Below, one piece after another: positions 1 through 5,021 of a stretch of 5,757 bases of DNA. This DNA comes from Bacillota bacterium (GTDB lineage: Bacteria; Bacillota; Clostridia; Peptostreptococcales; Anaerovoracaceae). Location: contig JAFYKS010000052.1 of the NCBI GenBank assembly GCA_017537495.1, positions 1-5,757 on the forward strand, read 5' to 3'. A program made the position numbers and the translations under genes. Below the pieces are notes generated by a model. It saw only the letters and a list, made by a program, of their open reading frames with translations. It was not told the DNA's origin and ran no database searches. Position 1 is the first letter of the stretch. Each line of letters opens with the position of its first letter.

Positions 1-1
1 A

Positions 2-535
2 AGGGGAATCGGTCTGGAACAGAGCATCAATGTAGCACTGGCAGATGCAGGCCTGAGCCGGGAGCAGGTATCGGGCCTTCAGGGGCATTTTGACAAGGAT
101 GACGGCCCGGACGCCTACGAGGTTTCCTTCTACGCCAACAGCTGTGAATACGAATACACCATCAAAGCTTCCGACGGCGATATTCTGGAGTGCAGAATCG
201 AGTCTCCGGAAGGTCAGCGTGTAACTGCAGAACAGGCCCGTAACCCGGAAAAAGATCCGGAACGGGCAAAATCCGCATCCGGTACTTCTTCCGACTACAT
301 CGGCACTGACAAAGCCAAGTCCGTCGCCTTGCAGGATGCCGGCATCGATGCTTCTGATGCCAACTTCACCGCAGCCAAGCTGGACCGCGATGACGGAAGA
401 TACGTGTACGAAATTGATTTCTACACAGCAGACCGCGAATATGACTACGAAATCGACGCCATCACCGGCCAGATCCTGGACCGTGACAGTGAGCCGCTGG
501 ATGACTGGGATGACGACGACCGTTACGACGATTAA
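2..535 (+). CDS. PepSY-domain protein, 5'-truncated by window edge
   Basis: The frame is open from base 2 to the TAA at 533-535 and gives 177 residues; no start is visible, so the N-terminus (probably a signal peptide or membrane anchor) lies outside the window. Two PepSY-like units can be read. The first covers about residues 3-63, with AYEVSFYA followed by YEYTI and SDGDILE. The second covers about residues 100-165, with KAKSVALQDAG, then YVYEIDFYTADREYDYEID and ITGQILD. This matches the PepSY pattern of a helix followed by strands ending in Y-x-I-D-x-x-x-G-x-I. A linker rich in charged residues and Ser joins them, and the protein ends in an acidic tail (DDWDDDDRYDD). PepSY domains are usually extracytoplasmic and are associated with peptidase inhibition or cell-surface regulation; the exact role here is unknown. 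A TTG at 329 could be taken as a start, but the frame continues well upstream with domain-like sequence, so 329 is not the true start. Confidence 0.88.
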   Translation, partial: RGIGLEQSINVALADAGLSREQVSGLQGHFDKDDGPDAYEVSFYANSCEYEYTIKASDGDILECRIESPEGQRVTAEQARNPEKDPERAKSASGTSSDYIGTDKAKSVALQDAGIDASDANFTAAKLDRDDGRYVYEIDFYTADREYDYEIDAITGQILDRDSEPLDDWDDDDRYDD

Positions 536-564
536 CTTAAACCACTAATAAACTTTCACCAAAA

Positions 565-600
565 GAAAAAGAACTGCAGCCGATTCTGCAGTTCTTTTTC
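565..600. terminator. Bidirectional intrinsic terminator between convergent genes
   Basis: A perfect 15-bp inverted repeat (565-579 with 586-600) surrounds a 6-nt loop, CCGATT. The stem ends in an A-run on the left and a T-run on the right, so a U-tract follows the hairpin on either strand. It lies 29 nt after the PepSY stop and 13 nt after the CoA-transferase stop, and can therefore serve both genes. Confidence 0.9.
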
Positions 601-613
601 TATTTCTGTGCTT

Positions 614-1969
614 TTACAGCAGTTTGCTTGTATTTTTCCAGATACCCATACGTTCCGCATCTTTGATGAGCTGGTCGCGGAAATCAGGGTGTGCGATATT
701 AATCAGCAGTTCTGCACGTTCCCAGGTAGTCTTACCCTTCAGGTCCGCTGCACCGTATTCGGTTACGATAAAGTTAGTAGCCATTCTCGGTGTGGTTACG
801 ATAGCGCCCGGCGGCAGAATCGGTGAAATCAGAGATTCCAGAGTTCCGTCTGCTTTCATTCTGGTGGACGGTGTGCAGAGGAAACTCTGTCCGCCTTCTG
901 ACTGGTATGCTCCCAATACGAAGTCCAGCTGGCCGCCTGTACCACTAATCTGGCGGTGGCCGGCAGATTCGGAGCAGACCTGTCCGTACAGGTCTACCTG
1001 AATGCAGCTGTTAATGGACACGAAGTTTGGAATCTTGGCGATGGTCGCAATATTATTCACATAATCTACGGGTGCACTGCAGCAGATCGGATTATCATCG
1101 ATGAAATCATAGAGCCGGCGTGTTCCTCCCGCGAAAGTATATACCGCCTTCCCTTTGTCGAATGGTTTGTTTCCTGTCAGCTTTCCTGCTTCAAACAGAT
1201 CCACATATGCATCTGTAAACATTTCCGTATGTGCATTGATATTTCTCTGGTCAGATTCCGCCAGCATGGAGCCGATGCAGAGCGGAAGGCTTCCGATACC
1301 CAGCTGCAAGGTACTGTGGCTCTTAATCCGCGGTACAATATGGCTGGCAATCATCTTATCAATCTCAGACGGAGCCTTGGTCTTCAGTTCCGTCAGCGGT
1401 GTATTGCTGCCCTCTACAACATAGTCGATGCCGTAAAGATTCAGCTGTGTCTGATAACCATGAGCAATCGGCATGTTTTCGTTCACTTCCACGATGATTT
1501 TCTTCGCAGACTTAATGACACCCCACATATCGGCAACCTGCGGCCCCAGGTTAAAGTTGCCCAAAGAATCCATCGGCGCCACCTGGAACATGGCGATATC
1601 GATTTCACAGTCATTATTTACCCACAGGAACGGCAGCTCATTAAACATCATCGGAATATACCAGCAGCGTCCGTCCGCTGACATTTTGCGGTCAAAACTG
1701 CTGAAATGTGCCGAAGCAAAACGCACCTGCTCATTGCTGTCCGTGGCCAGATAGGTCTCAAAGGGCTTTTCACGGATGGAAACCGTACTGATGACTTCCA
1801 CATCTCTCAGCTCTTTTGCCCTTCTGGCAATCGCCCGGTCAATATCCACCACAGAACCGCACCCCAGACCGAAATGCAGTCTGTCACCATTCTGAACCAT
1901 TGCAGCAGCCTGGTCCGCCGTAATCAGCTTTTTCTTATATTCCGCAGCTAAATCAGACACCTTATACAT
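614..1969 (-). CDS. 4-hydroxybutyrate/butyryl-CoA:acetate-type CoA-transferase
   Basis: This 451-residue protein belongs to the acetyl-CoA hydrolase/transferase family (class I CoA-transferases, cytoplasmic), which moves CoA between an acyl-CoA and acetate or another acid through a glutamyl-CoA thioester. Visible landmarks, numbered from the chosen ATG, are a glycine-rich LQLGIGSLP stretch near 221-229, the catalytic glutamate E249 in NAHTEM, SINSCIQVDLYGQVCSES at about 318-335, the glycine loop GTGGQLDFV at about 343-351, and TEYGAADLKGKT at about 403-414. From memory these blocks closely resemble Clostridium kluyveri Cat2 and C. aminobutyricum AbfT, rather than the longer Cat1 succinyl-CoA type. 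Substrate cannot be fixed from sequence; 4-hydroxybutyrate, butyrate and acetate are the main candidates. ATG at 1969 is preferred over the TTG at 1987, because GGGGGAG at 1977-1983 lies 7 nt before it. The gene is monocistronic by position, with its own promoter and terminator. Confidence 0.9.
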   Translation of the reverse strand: MYKVSDLAAEYKKKLITADQAAAMVQNGDRLHFGLGCGSVVDIDRAIARRAKELRDVEVISTVSIREKPFETYLATDSNEQVRFASAHFSSFDRKMSADGRCWYIPMMFNELPFLWVNNDCEIDIAMFQVAPMDSLGNFNLGPQVADMWGVIKSAKKIIVEVNENMPIAHGYQTQLNLYGIDYVVEGSNTPLTELKTKAPSEIDKMIASHIVPRIKSHSTLQLGIGSLPLCIGSMLAESDQRNINAHTEMFTDAYVDLFEAGKLTGNKPFDKGKAVYTFAGGTRRLYDFIDDNPICCSAPVDYVNNIATIAKIPNFVSINSCIQVDLYGQVCSESAGHRQISGTGGQLDFVLGAYQSEGGQSFLCTPSTRMKADGTLESLISPILPPGAIVTTPRMATNFIVTEYGAADLKGKTTWERAELLINIAHPDFRDQLIKDAERMGIWKNTSKLL

Positions 1970-1993
1970 AATTTCTCTCCCCCGCAAAATCCG

Positions 1994-2008
1994 TCAGTTC
2001 CGGCTCAT
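1994..2008 (-). other. Four-codon leader ORF (M-S-R-N) in the CoA-transferase 5' UTR
   Basis: On the minus strand an ATG at 2008 is followed by AGC CGG AAC and a TGA at 1996-1994. A strong AAGGAGG (2013-2019) lies 4 nt before the ATG, a somewhat short spacing. The frame sits downstream of the predicted promoter and ends 24 nt before the CoA-transferase ATG. It could be a translated leader, a standby ribosome site, or a coincidental start after a purine-rich leader. The sequence shows only that the signals exist. Confidence 0.35.
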
Positions 2009-2046
2009 TTGCCCTCCTTGACACTTATTTAACAATGCTTGGGTTG

Positions 2047-2075
2047 ATTGTACTATAAAATCTCCACCATTGCAA
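2047..2075 (-). promoter_or_regulatory. Sigma-A-type promoter of the CoA-transferase
   Basis: Read on the minus strand, TTGCAA (2070-2075) is followed by a 17-nt spacer and TACAAT (2047-2052). Transcription would start near 2040, giving a leader of about 70 nt. An 11-bp odd palindrome, GTGCACTGCAC, at 2083-2093 lies 7 nt upstream of the -35 box and may be a regulator site. Confidence 0.75.
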
Positions 2076-2118
2076 TACGCAAGTGCACTGCACATGAAAA
2101 AGAACACTTTCTTAAATA

Positions 2119-2147
2119 TTGCTATTTCCCCGGCCTGGTGGTAATAT
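2119..2147 (+). promoter_or_regulatory. Promoter of the tRNA-Arg gene
   Basis: TTGCTA (2119-2124), a 17-nt spacer and TAATAT (2142-2147) form a good vegetative promoter. The expected start near 2154 is only about 9 nt before the partial tRNA copy at 2163 but about 53 nt before the intact tRNA. This spacing suggests the promoter originally sat next to a tRNA start at 2163. Confidence 0.65.
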
Positions 2148-2159
2148 ATTGTAATACAG

Positions 2160-2185
2160 CATGTCCTCGTAGTTAAATGGATATA
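2160..2185 (+). repeat. Upstream copy of 26-bp direct repeat: tRNA-Arg 5'-end fragment
   Basis: These 26 bases are identical to 2204-2229. They include the first 23 nt of the tRNA-Arg gene (whole 5' acceptor strand, 5' D stem, D loop and two bases of the 3' D stem) plus three upstream bases. Beyond 2185 the similarity stops, and no anticodon or T arm follows, so this is a tRNA fragment rather than a second gene. An unrelated 18 nt (2186-2203) separates it from the intact copy. It would be transcribed as part of the tRNA precursor leader. Confidence 0.9.
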
Positions 2186-2203
2186 CGATTTTTCACAACT
2201 TAA

Positions 2204-2229
2204 CATGTCCTCGTAGTTAAATGGATATA
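2204..2229 (+). repeat. Downstream copy of 26-bp direct repeat (start of the intact tRNA-Arg)
   Basis: Exact second copy of 2160-2185, with a start-to-start distance of 44 bp. Three bases (CAT) precede the mature tRNA 5' end, and the remaining 23 are tRNA positions 2207-2229. Confidence 0.9.
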
Positions 2230-2281
2230 ACAGTGCTCTCCTAAAGCATCGTTGGCGGTTCGATTCCGCCCGGGGATACCA
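2207..2281 (+). tRNA. tRNA-Arg (anticodon CCU), CCA encoded
   Basis: The cloverleaf folds completely by hand. The acceptor GTCCTCG (2207-2213) pairs with CGGGGAT (2271-2277), including wobble pairs. The D stem is GTTA/TAAC (2216-2219 with 2228-2231), with GG in the loop. The anticodon stem is GTGCT/AGCAT (2233-2237 with 2245-2249). Its 7-nt loop CTCCTAA places the anticodon CCT at 2240-2242, which reads AGG arginine codons. A 4-nt variable loop follows, then the T stem GGCGG/CCGCC with loop TTCGATT (2259-2265). The discriminator is A2278 and the CCA end is encoded at 2279-2281. It stands alone, with its own promoter and terminator. Confidence 0.95.
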
Positions 2282-2282
2282 A

Positions 2283-2318
2283 AAGAGAGGGTTCTGCCTT
2301 TGGGCAGGAGCCTCTCTT
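2283..2318 (+). terminator. Terminator of the tRNA-Arg transcript
   Basis: A 16-nt arm (2283-2298) pairs with 2303-2318 around the loop TTTG, with one G-G mismatch and one wobble. It starts right after the encoded CCA. The following T-tract is poor (CGTCTATT), so termination may be incomplete, but the long stem and position support the role. Confidence 0.65.
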
Positions 2319-2365
2319 CGTCTATTACGAGGTATGTATTTTTTCTGGTTATATTCCCCCCTGTG

Positions 2366-2374
2366 TGGTATAAT
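2366..2374 (+). promoter_or_regulatory. Extended -10 promoter of the zinc-ribbon membrane protein gene
   Basis: A consensus TATAAT (2369-2374) is preceded by TG one base upstream (2366-2367), which is an extended -10 element. The -35 region is weak (TGGTTA-like at 17 nt), as is common with extended -10 promoters. The expected start near 2381 gives a leader of about 45 nt. Confidence 0.65.
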
Positions 2375-2425
2375 GCAATATACAAGTAAAGTGTGTATTT
2401 CCTGTGAGAAAGGAGGACTCCACGT

Positions 2426-2833
2426 ATGTCAAAAGATCAGATACCATCGCAGTTCGACGATCCGATGTTTACCGGAGAAAAATATCAGCCTAACTTCCTT
2501 GGCATGTCCCCTGCTATGGCACAGGGAGGGATTTACATGCTGGTTCTGGCGCTGGTAATCAACGGCATTGGCTGGGAGGCCGCATGTGCCATTGGGTTCG
2601 GCCTGATTCTGCTGTGGACTTTGCTCAGAATCCTCAAAAAGAAACAGATTGCCGCAGCATCGAAAGCCGGCTATGTGAATAAGTTCGGACAGATTACAGA
2701 AAAATGTCAGACTCCGGGATGGAAGGCTCCCCAGTCTTTTTACCGTCTGAAATGTCAGTCCTGCGGACACGAATATGATGTCCGTGCCGATCGTATCCGA
2801 AGAAAGAAGTGCCCTGCCTGTCAGGAAAAATAG
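2426..2833 (+). CDS. Small membrane protein with C-terminal zinc ribbon, function unknown
   Basis: This is a 135-residue protein I do not recognise as a named family. The N-terminal 30 residues are polar. Two closely spaced hydrophobic stretches follow, about residues 32-48 (GGIYMLVLALVI) and 51-69 (ACAIGFGLILLWTLL), forming a membrane hairpin. Lysines 71-73 come next, then a basic cytosolic segment. The C-terminus carries a four-cysteine zinc ribbon, C110-x2-C113, 15 residues, C129-x2-C132, typical of metal-binding structural knuckles. AAGGAGG (2410-2416) lies 9 nt before the ATG and fixes the start. The gene has its own extended -10 promoter and a terminator 18 nt after the stop, so it is probably monocistronic. 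Its zinc ribbon resembles the small ORF at 2963-3097 in spacing and residues. The role could be protein-protein or nucleic-acid contact at the membrane; this is inference. Confidence 0.85.
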   Translation: MSKDQIPSQFDDPMFTGEKYQPNFLGMSPAMAQGGIYMLVLALVINGIGWEAACAIGFGLILLWTLLRILKKKQIAAASKAGYVNKFGQITEKCQTPGWKAPQSFYRLKCQSCGHEYDVRADRIRRKKCPACQEK

Positions 2834-2851
2834 TCAATTGTCTCATCCGAG

Positions 2852-2879
2852 CCACGGTTTCATAAAAGCCGTGGTTTTT
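2852..2879 (+). terminator. Intrinsic terminator after the zinc-ribbon membrane protein
   Basis: CCACGGTTT (2852-2860) pairs with AAGCCGTGG (2866-2874) around the loop CATAA, with one wobble pair, and is followed by TTTTT (2875-2879). It separates the upstream gene from the small ORF-MATE-deformylase operon. Confidence 0.85.
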
Positions 2880-2917
2880 CTTTTCAGCAGGCTCTGCCGT
2901 CCCCATTCCCGCTGTGC

Positions 2918-2947
2918 TTGCGGGATTATTACGGATTGTGCTATAAT
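2918..2947 (+). promoter_or_regulatory. Promoter of the small zinc ribbon-MATE-deformylase operon
   Basis: TTGCGG (2918-2923), an 18-nt spacer and a consensus TATAAT (2942-2947) with an extended -10 TG (2939-2940). A 6-bp inverted repeat, TCCCGC/GCGGGA (2907-2912 with 2920-2925), overlaps the -35 box and could be an operator or a weak hairpin. The expected transcription start is near 2954. Confidence 0.65.
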
Positions 2948-2962
2948 GTTCGAAACAGAAAA

Positions 2963-3097
2963 ATGTACTTCATTGTTAAATCACGATGTTTCATTTGTTT
3001 GGAATGCCAAGTCTGCGGCAAAATCCACAATTTCCAGGCACCGGCAAACCGTCGGTCCGAATGTCCGCACTGTCTTGCCGCGAAAAGAAAGATTTGA
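2963..3097 (+). CDS. 44-residue zinc-ribbon small protein upstream of the MATE gene
   Basis: A short frame from ATG 2963 to TGA 3095-3097 encodes 44 residues that are mostly zinc ribbon. After a short N-terminus it has C9-x2-C12 and then LECQVCG (C15-x2-C18), 15 residues, and CPHC (C34-x2-C37), ending in a basic AAKRKI. The core spacing C-x2-C-15-C-x2-C and the flanking residues (L-x-C-Q-x-C-G, then Arg-rich sequence, then C-P-x-C) match the C-terminus of the protein encoded at 2426-2833. Its TGA is 3 nt before the MATE ATG, suggesting translational coupling. No good ribosome binding site precedes ATG 2963, and the predicted transcript begins only about 8-9 nt upstream, so initiation would be near-leaderless. 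A remnant of a larger zinc-ribbon gene is the alternative. The conserved cysteine pattern argues that it is or was translated. Confidence 0.6.
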   Translation: MYFIVKSRCFICLECQVCGKIHNFQAPANRRSECPHCLAAKRKI

Positions 3098-3100
3098 TTT

Positions 3101-4525
3101 ATGTATTCATCTCACCGTCCTGACAATCAAATAGAGAAAGAACAGCGCCGCCGGCTGCGCCGCATGGTTTTGAGCCTGGCTCTGCCGATTCTGGCAGAGA
3201 ACCTGCTTCTGTCCATGATGGAATATGTAGATACGGCCATGGTTGGCAGTCTGGGTCCCAACGCCACCGCGTCAGTTGCCTGTACCACGCCTGTCATCTG
3301 GCTTCTGAATTCTGTGGTTATGGCTCTCGCCATCGGTGCCACAGTCGTGGTTGCCCAGAGTATCGGCGCCGGAAACCATCAGAAAGCACAGAAGGTTTCC
3401 GCGCAGGCTTTTCTTATGGTGCTCGTTTTAGGGACTGCAATTTCCGGTACCCTTCTGCTGTTTTGCCGCAAAATCCCTGTGCTCATGGGACTGGATCCGG
3501 AGATTCAGGCCACTACTACAGCTTACATTGCCATTTTGGCCCTGGGTATGCCGTTCCACTGCATTTCCGCCGTATTCTACGGCGTCATCCGCGGTGCCGG
3601 TGATACGAGAACTCCGATGGCTCTCAGCTGTTTTGCCAATGTATGCAACATCATCGGCAATTTCCTGCTGATTTACACAAAGAGAGAAATAACCCTTGGC
3701 AGCTTTACCTTCATCCTCTGGGGTGCCGGTCTCGGTGTTGCTGGAGCGGCCATTGCCTCATCTTTTGCCAGAGTGCTGGCTGGTCTGATTGTAATTCTTC
3801 TAATGCTCCGCCGGACCGACGTGACACTGCGTTTCAAGGAGATGAAGCCTGACGGACCGATTTTGCGGGAAATCATCCACATCGGTCTTCCTGCTGCGAT
3901 GGAACGTATCGCAATCAACGGCGGTCACCTGCTTTATGCCCGTCTTGTTGCAGGTCTGGGAACCATCACTCTGGCTGCACATCAGCTGGCGCAGAGTGCA
4001 GAATCCATCTGCTACCTTCCGGCTATGGCGTTCGAAACAGCGGCCACTACACTGGCCGGTCAGTCCGTCGGCGCACAGGACTATCCGGAGTGCCGCCGCA
4101 GAGTCTGGATGACAGCCAGACTCTGCATCTGCTTCGTTGCCGTTTCCGCACTGATTCTCTTCTTCGGCTGCGGATTCCTGCTGGGGCTGCTGACACCTTC
4201 TGCAGAAGTTATCGCCGAAGGTTCCATCGCCCTGCGGACTGTAGCAGTATTTGAATTATGCTACGGCATTGCTGCCGTATTTTCCGGCGGACTCCGCGGT
4301 GTAGGTGCTACCCGCGAACCATTCTATGTATGTCTGGGTACCATGTGGCTCCTGCGAATTCCGCTTGCCCTCTTCCTGCTGAACTTCATGAACGGCGGAA
4401 TCGGTGCTGTATGGTTCGCCATGAGTATGGACCTGGTGCTGCGATGCAGCCTGCTCGTATACCGTTTCCATAAAGGAAACTGGGAACGTAAACTTCGCAA
4501 TAGCAAGGAGAAACAGTATGATTAA
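3101..4525 (+). CDS. MATE-family multidrug/cation efflux transporter
   Basis: This 474-residue integral membrane protein has about twelve hydrophobic segments, the usual length and topology for the MATE (multidrug and toxic compound extrusion) family, which exports drugs or metabolites using Na+ or H+ gradients. Family marks in the N-lobe are LPILAENLLLSMMEYVDTAMVGSLG (split here as LPILAENLL near 29-37 and VDTAMVGSLG near 43-52) and RGAGDTRTPM at about 164-173. The C-lobe repeats the pattern with GLPAAMERI at about 262-270 and GLRGVGATREPF at about 397-408. The twofold repeat is visible. Substrate cannot be predicted. The start at 3101 lies 3 nt after the small zinc-ribbon ORF and has only a weak purine-rich site (AAAGAAAG), fitting coupling to the upstream frame. 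The next ATG at 3164 has no better site. The 3' end overlaps the deformylase gene by 8 nt. Confidence 0.92.
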   Translation: MYSSHRPDNQIEKEQRRRLRRMVLSLALPILAENLLLSMMEYVDTAMVGSLGPNATASVACTTPVIWLLNSVVMALAIGATVVVAQSIGAGNHQKAQKVSAQAFLMVLVLGTAISGTLLLFCRKIPVLMGLDPEIQATTTAYIAILALGMPFHCISAVFYGVIRGAGDTRTPMALSCFANVCNIIGNFLLIYTKREITLGSFTFILWGAGLGVAGAAIASSFARVLAGLIVILLMLRRTDVTLRFKEMKPDGPILREIIHIGLPAAMERIAINGGHLLYARLVAGLGTITLAAHQLAQSAESICYLPAMAFETAATTLAGQSVGAQDYPECRRRVWMTARLCICFVAVSALILFFGCGFLLGLLTPSAEVIAEGSIALRTVAVFELCYGIAAVFSGGLRGVGATREPFYVCLGTMWLLRIPLALFLLNFMNGGIGAVWFAMSMDLVLRCSLLVYRFHKGNWERKLRNSKEKQYD

Positions 4526-4934
4526 ACCTGTTGTTAGAGATGTATTTTTCCTGAAGCAGCCTTCCGTACCTGCTTCCGACTGTCCGGAGGACCGTCAGAC
4601 CATACGTGACCTTTTAGATACACTTGCTGCAAACCGTGATGCCTGTGTGGGCATGGCGGCAAACATGATTGGTGTCCGCAAGCAGATTATGGTGGTCAAT
4701 GCAGGTTTTGTGGACTTCATTCTGGTGAACCCGGTGATTACCGCCAAAGACAGCCCTTACGATACGGAAGAAGGATGCCTGTCTCTGACCGGTGTACGCC
4801 CTGCCACCCGCTATGAGAACATCACCGTGGAGTATTTGGATCACAACTTCAACCCGACGACCCGTCAGTTCTCCGGATTCATCGCTCAGATTATCCAGCA
4901 TGAACTGGATCACTTCAGCGGAATTATTATTTAA
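4518..4934 (+). CDS. Peptide deformylase family protein, divergent motif I
   Basis: This 138-residue protein is shorter than the roughly 170 residues of E. coli Def. Peptide deformylase removes the formyl group from the N-terminal Met of new proteins using an Fe2+ or Zn2+ ion. Motif II is intact as EGCLS (85-89, Cys87 a metal ligand), and motif III as QHELDH (His128 and His132 metal ligands, Glu129 catalytic). Motif I, normally G-x-G-x-A-A-x-Q, reads CVGMAANM (43-50), so the first Gly is Cys and the glutamine that stabilises the reaction oxyanion is Met50. I recall this AANMIG form in clostridial deformylase-like proteins, so it is a subgroup and not a mutation. Activity may differ, and a canonical Def is probably encoded elsewhere. 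AAGGAG (4505-4510) lies 7 nt before the ATG. The gene overlaps the MATE stop and ends the operon. The gene symbol is withheld because of the motif-I change. Confidence 0.85.
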   Translation: MIKPVVRDVFFLKQPSVPASDCPEDRQTIRDLLDTLAANRDACVGMAANMIGVRKQIMVVNAGFVDFILVNPVITAKDSPYDTEEGCLSLTGVRPATRYENITVEYLDHNFNPTTRQFSGFIAQIIQHELDHFSGIII

Positions 4935-4944
4935 CACAGCAACT

Positions 4945-4970
4945 TAAAAAGCAGTCTTTTCAAGACTGCT
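4945..4970 (-). terminator. Terminator for the minus-strand C45 hydrolase gene
   Basis: AGCAGTCTT (4950-4958) pairs perfectly with AAGACTGCT (4962-4970), 9 bp with a 3-nt loop. An A-run at 4946-4950 becomes a U-tract after the hairpin only on the minus strand. The position, about 50 nt beyond the C45 stop, fits. On the plus strand it lacks a T-tract. Confidence 0.7.
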
Positions 4971-4978
4971 CAGAATAC

Positions 4979-5012
4979 TAAGGCGATGGCTTTTGCCATC
5001 GCCTTATTTTTT
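4979..5012 (+). terminator. Terminator of the MATE-deformylase operon
   Basis: A perfect 12-bp stem (4979-4990 with 4995-5006) with a TTTT loop is followed by TTTTTT (5007-5012). It lies 44 nt after the deformylase stop and ends just before the convergent C45 gene. Confidence 0.9.
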
Positions 5013-5021
5013 CACTGTGTT

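Noticed and set aside
956..1681. Long plus-strand open frame (241 codons) opposite the CoA-transferase
   Set aside because: It is the complement of a gene with clear family motifs, has no plausible ribosome binding site, and its protein has no recognisable domain.
1970..1987. TTG at 1987 as the CoA-transferase start
   Set aside because: The purine-rich ribosome binding site at 1977-1983 would fall inside the coding region; ATG 1969 has the correct spacing from it.
2163..2185. Second complete tRNA gene
   Set aside because: Only the first 23 nt match; no anticodon stem, T arm or 3' acceptor follows.
2040..2206. Possible riboswitch or structured RNA in the divergent gap
   Set aside because: No recognised aptamer core or terminator/antiterminator pair was seen; two promoters and the repeat explain most of the region.
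1994..2385. Minus-strand frames of 61 and 70 codons over the tRNA region
   Set aside because: They are antisense to a tRNA with its promoter and terminator and have no coding character; only the last four codons, preceded by a ribosome binding site, were kept as a possible leader ORF.
2775..3134. 119-codon plus-strand frame running through the terminator, operon promoter and small ORF
   Set aside because: It crosses a terminator and a promoter, overlaps three real features out of frame, and has no domain-like sequence.
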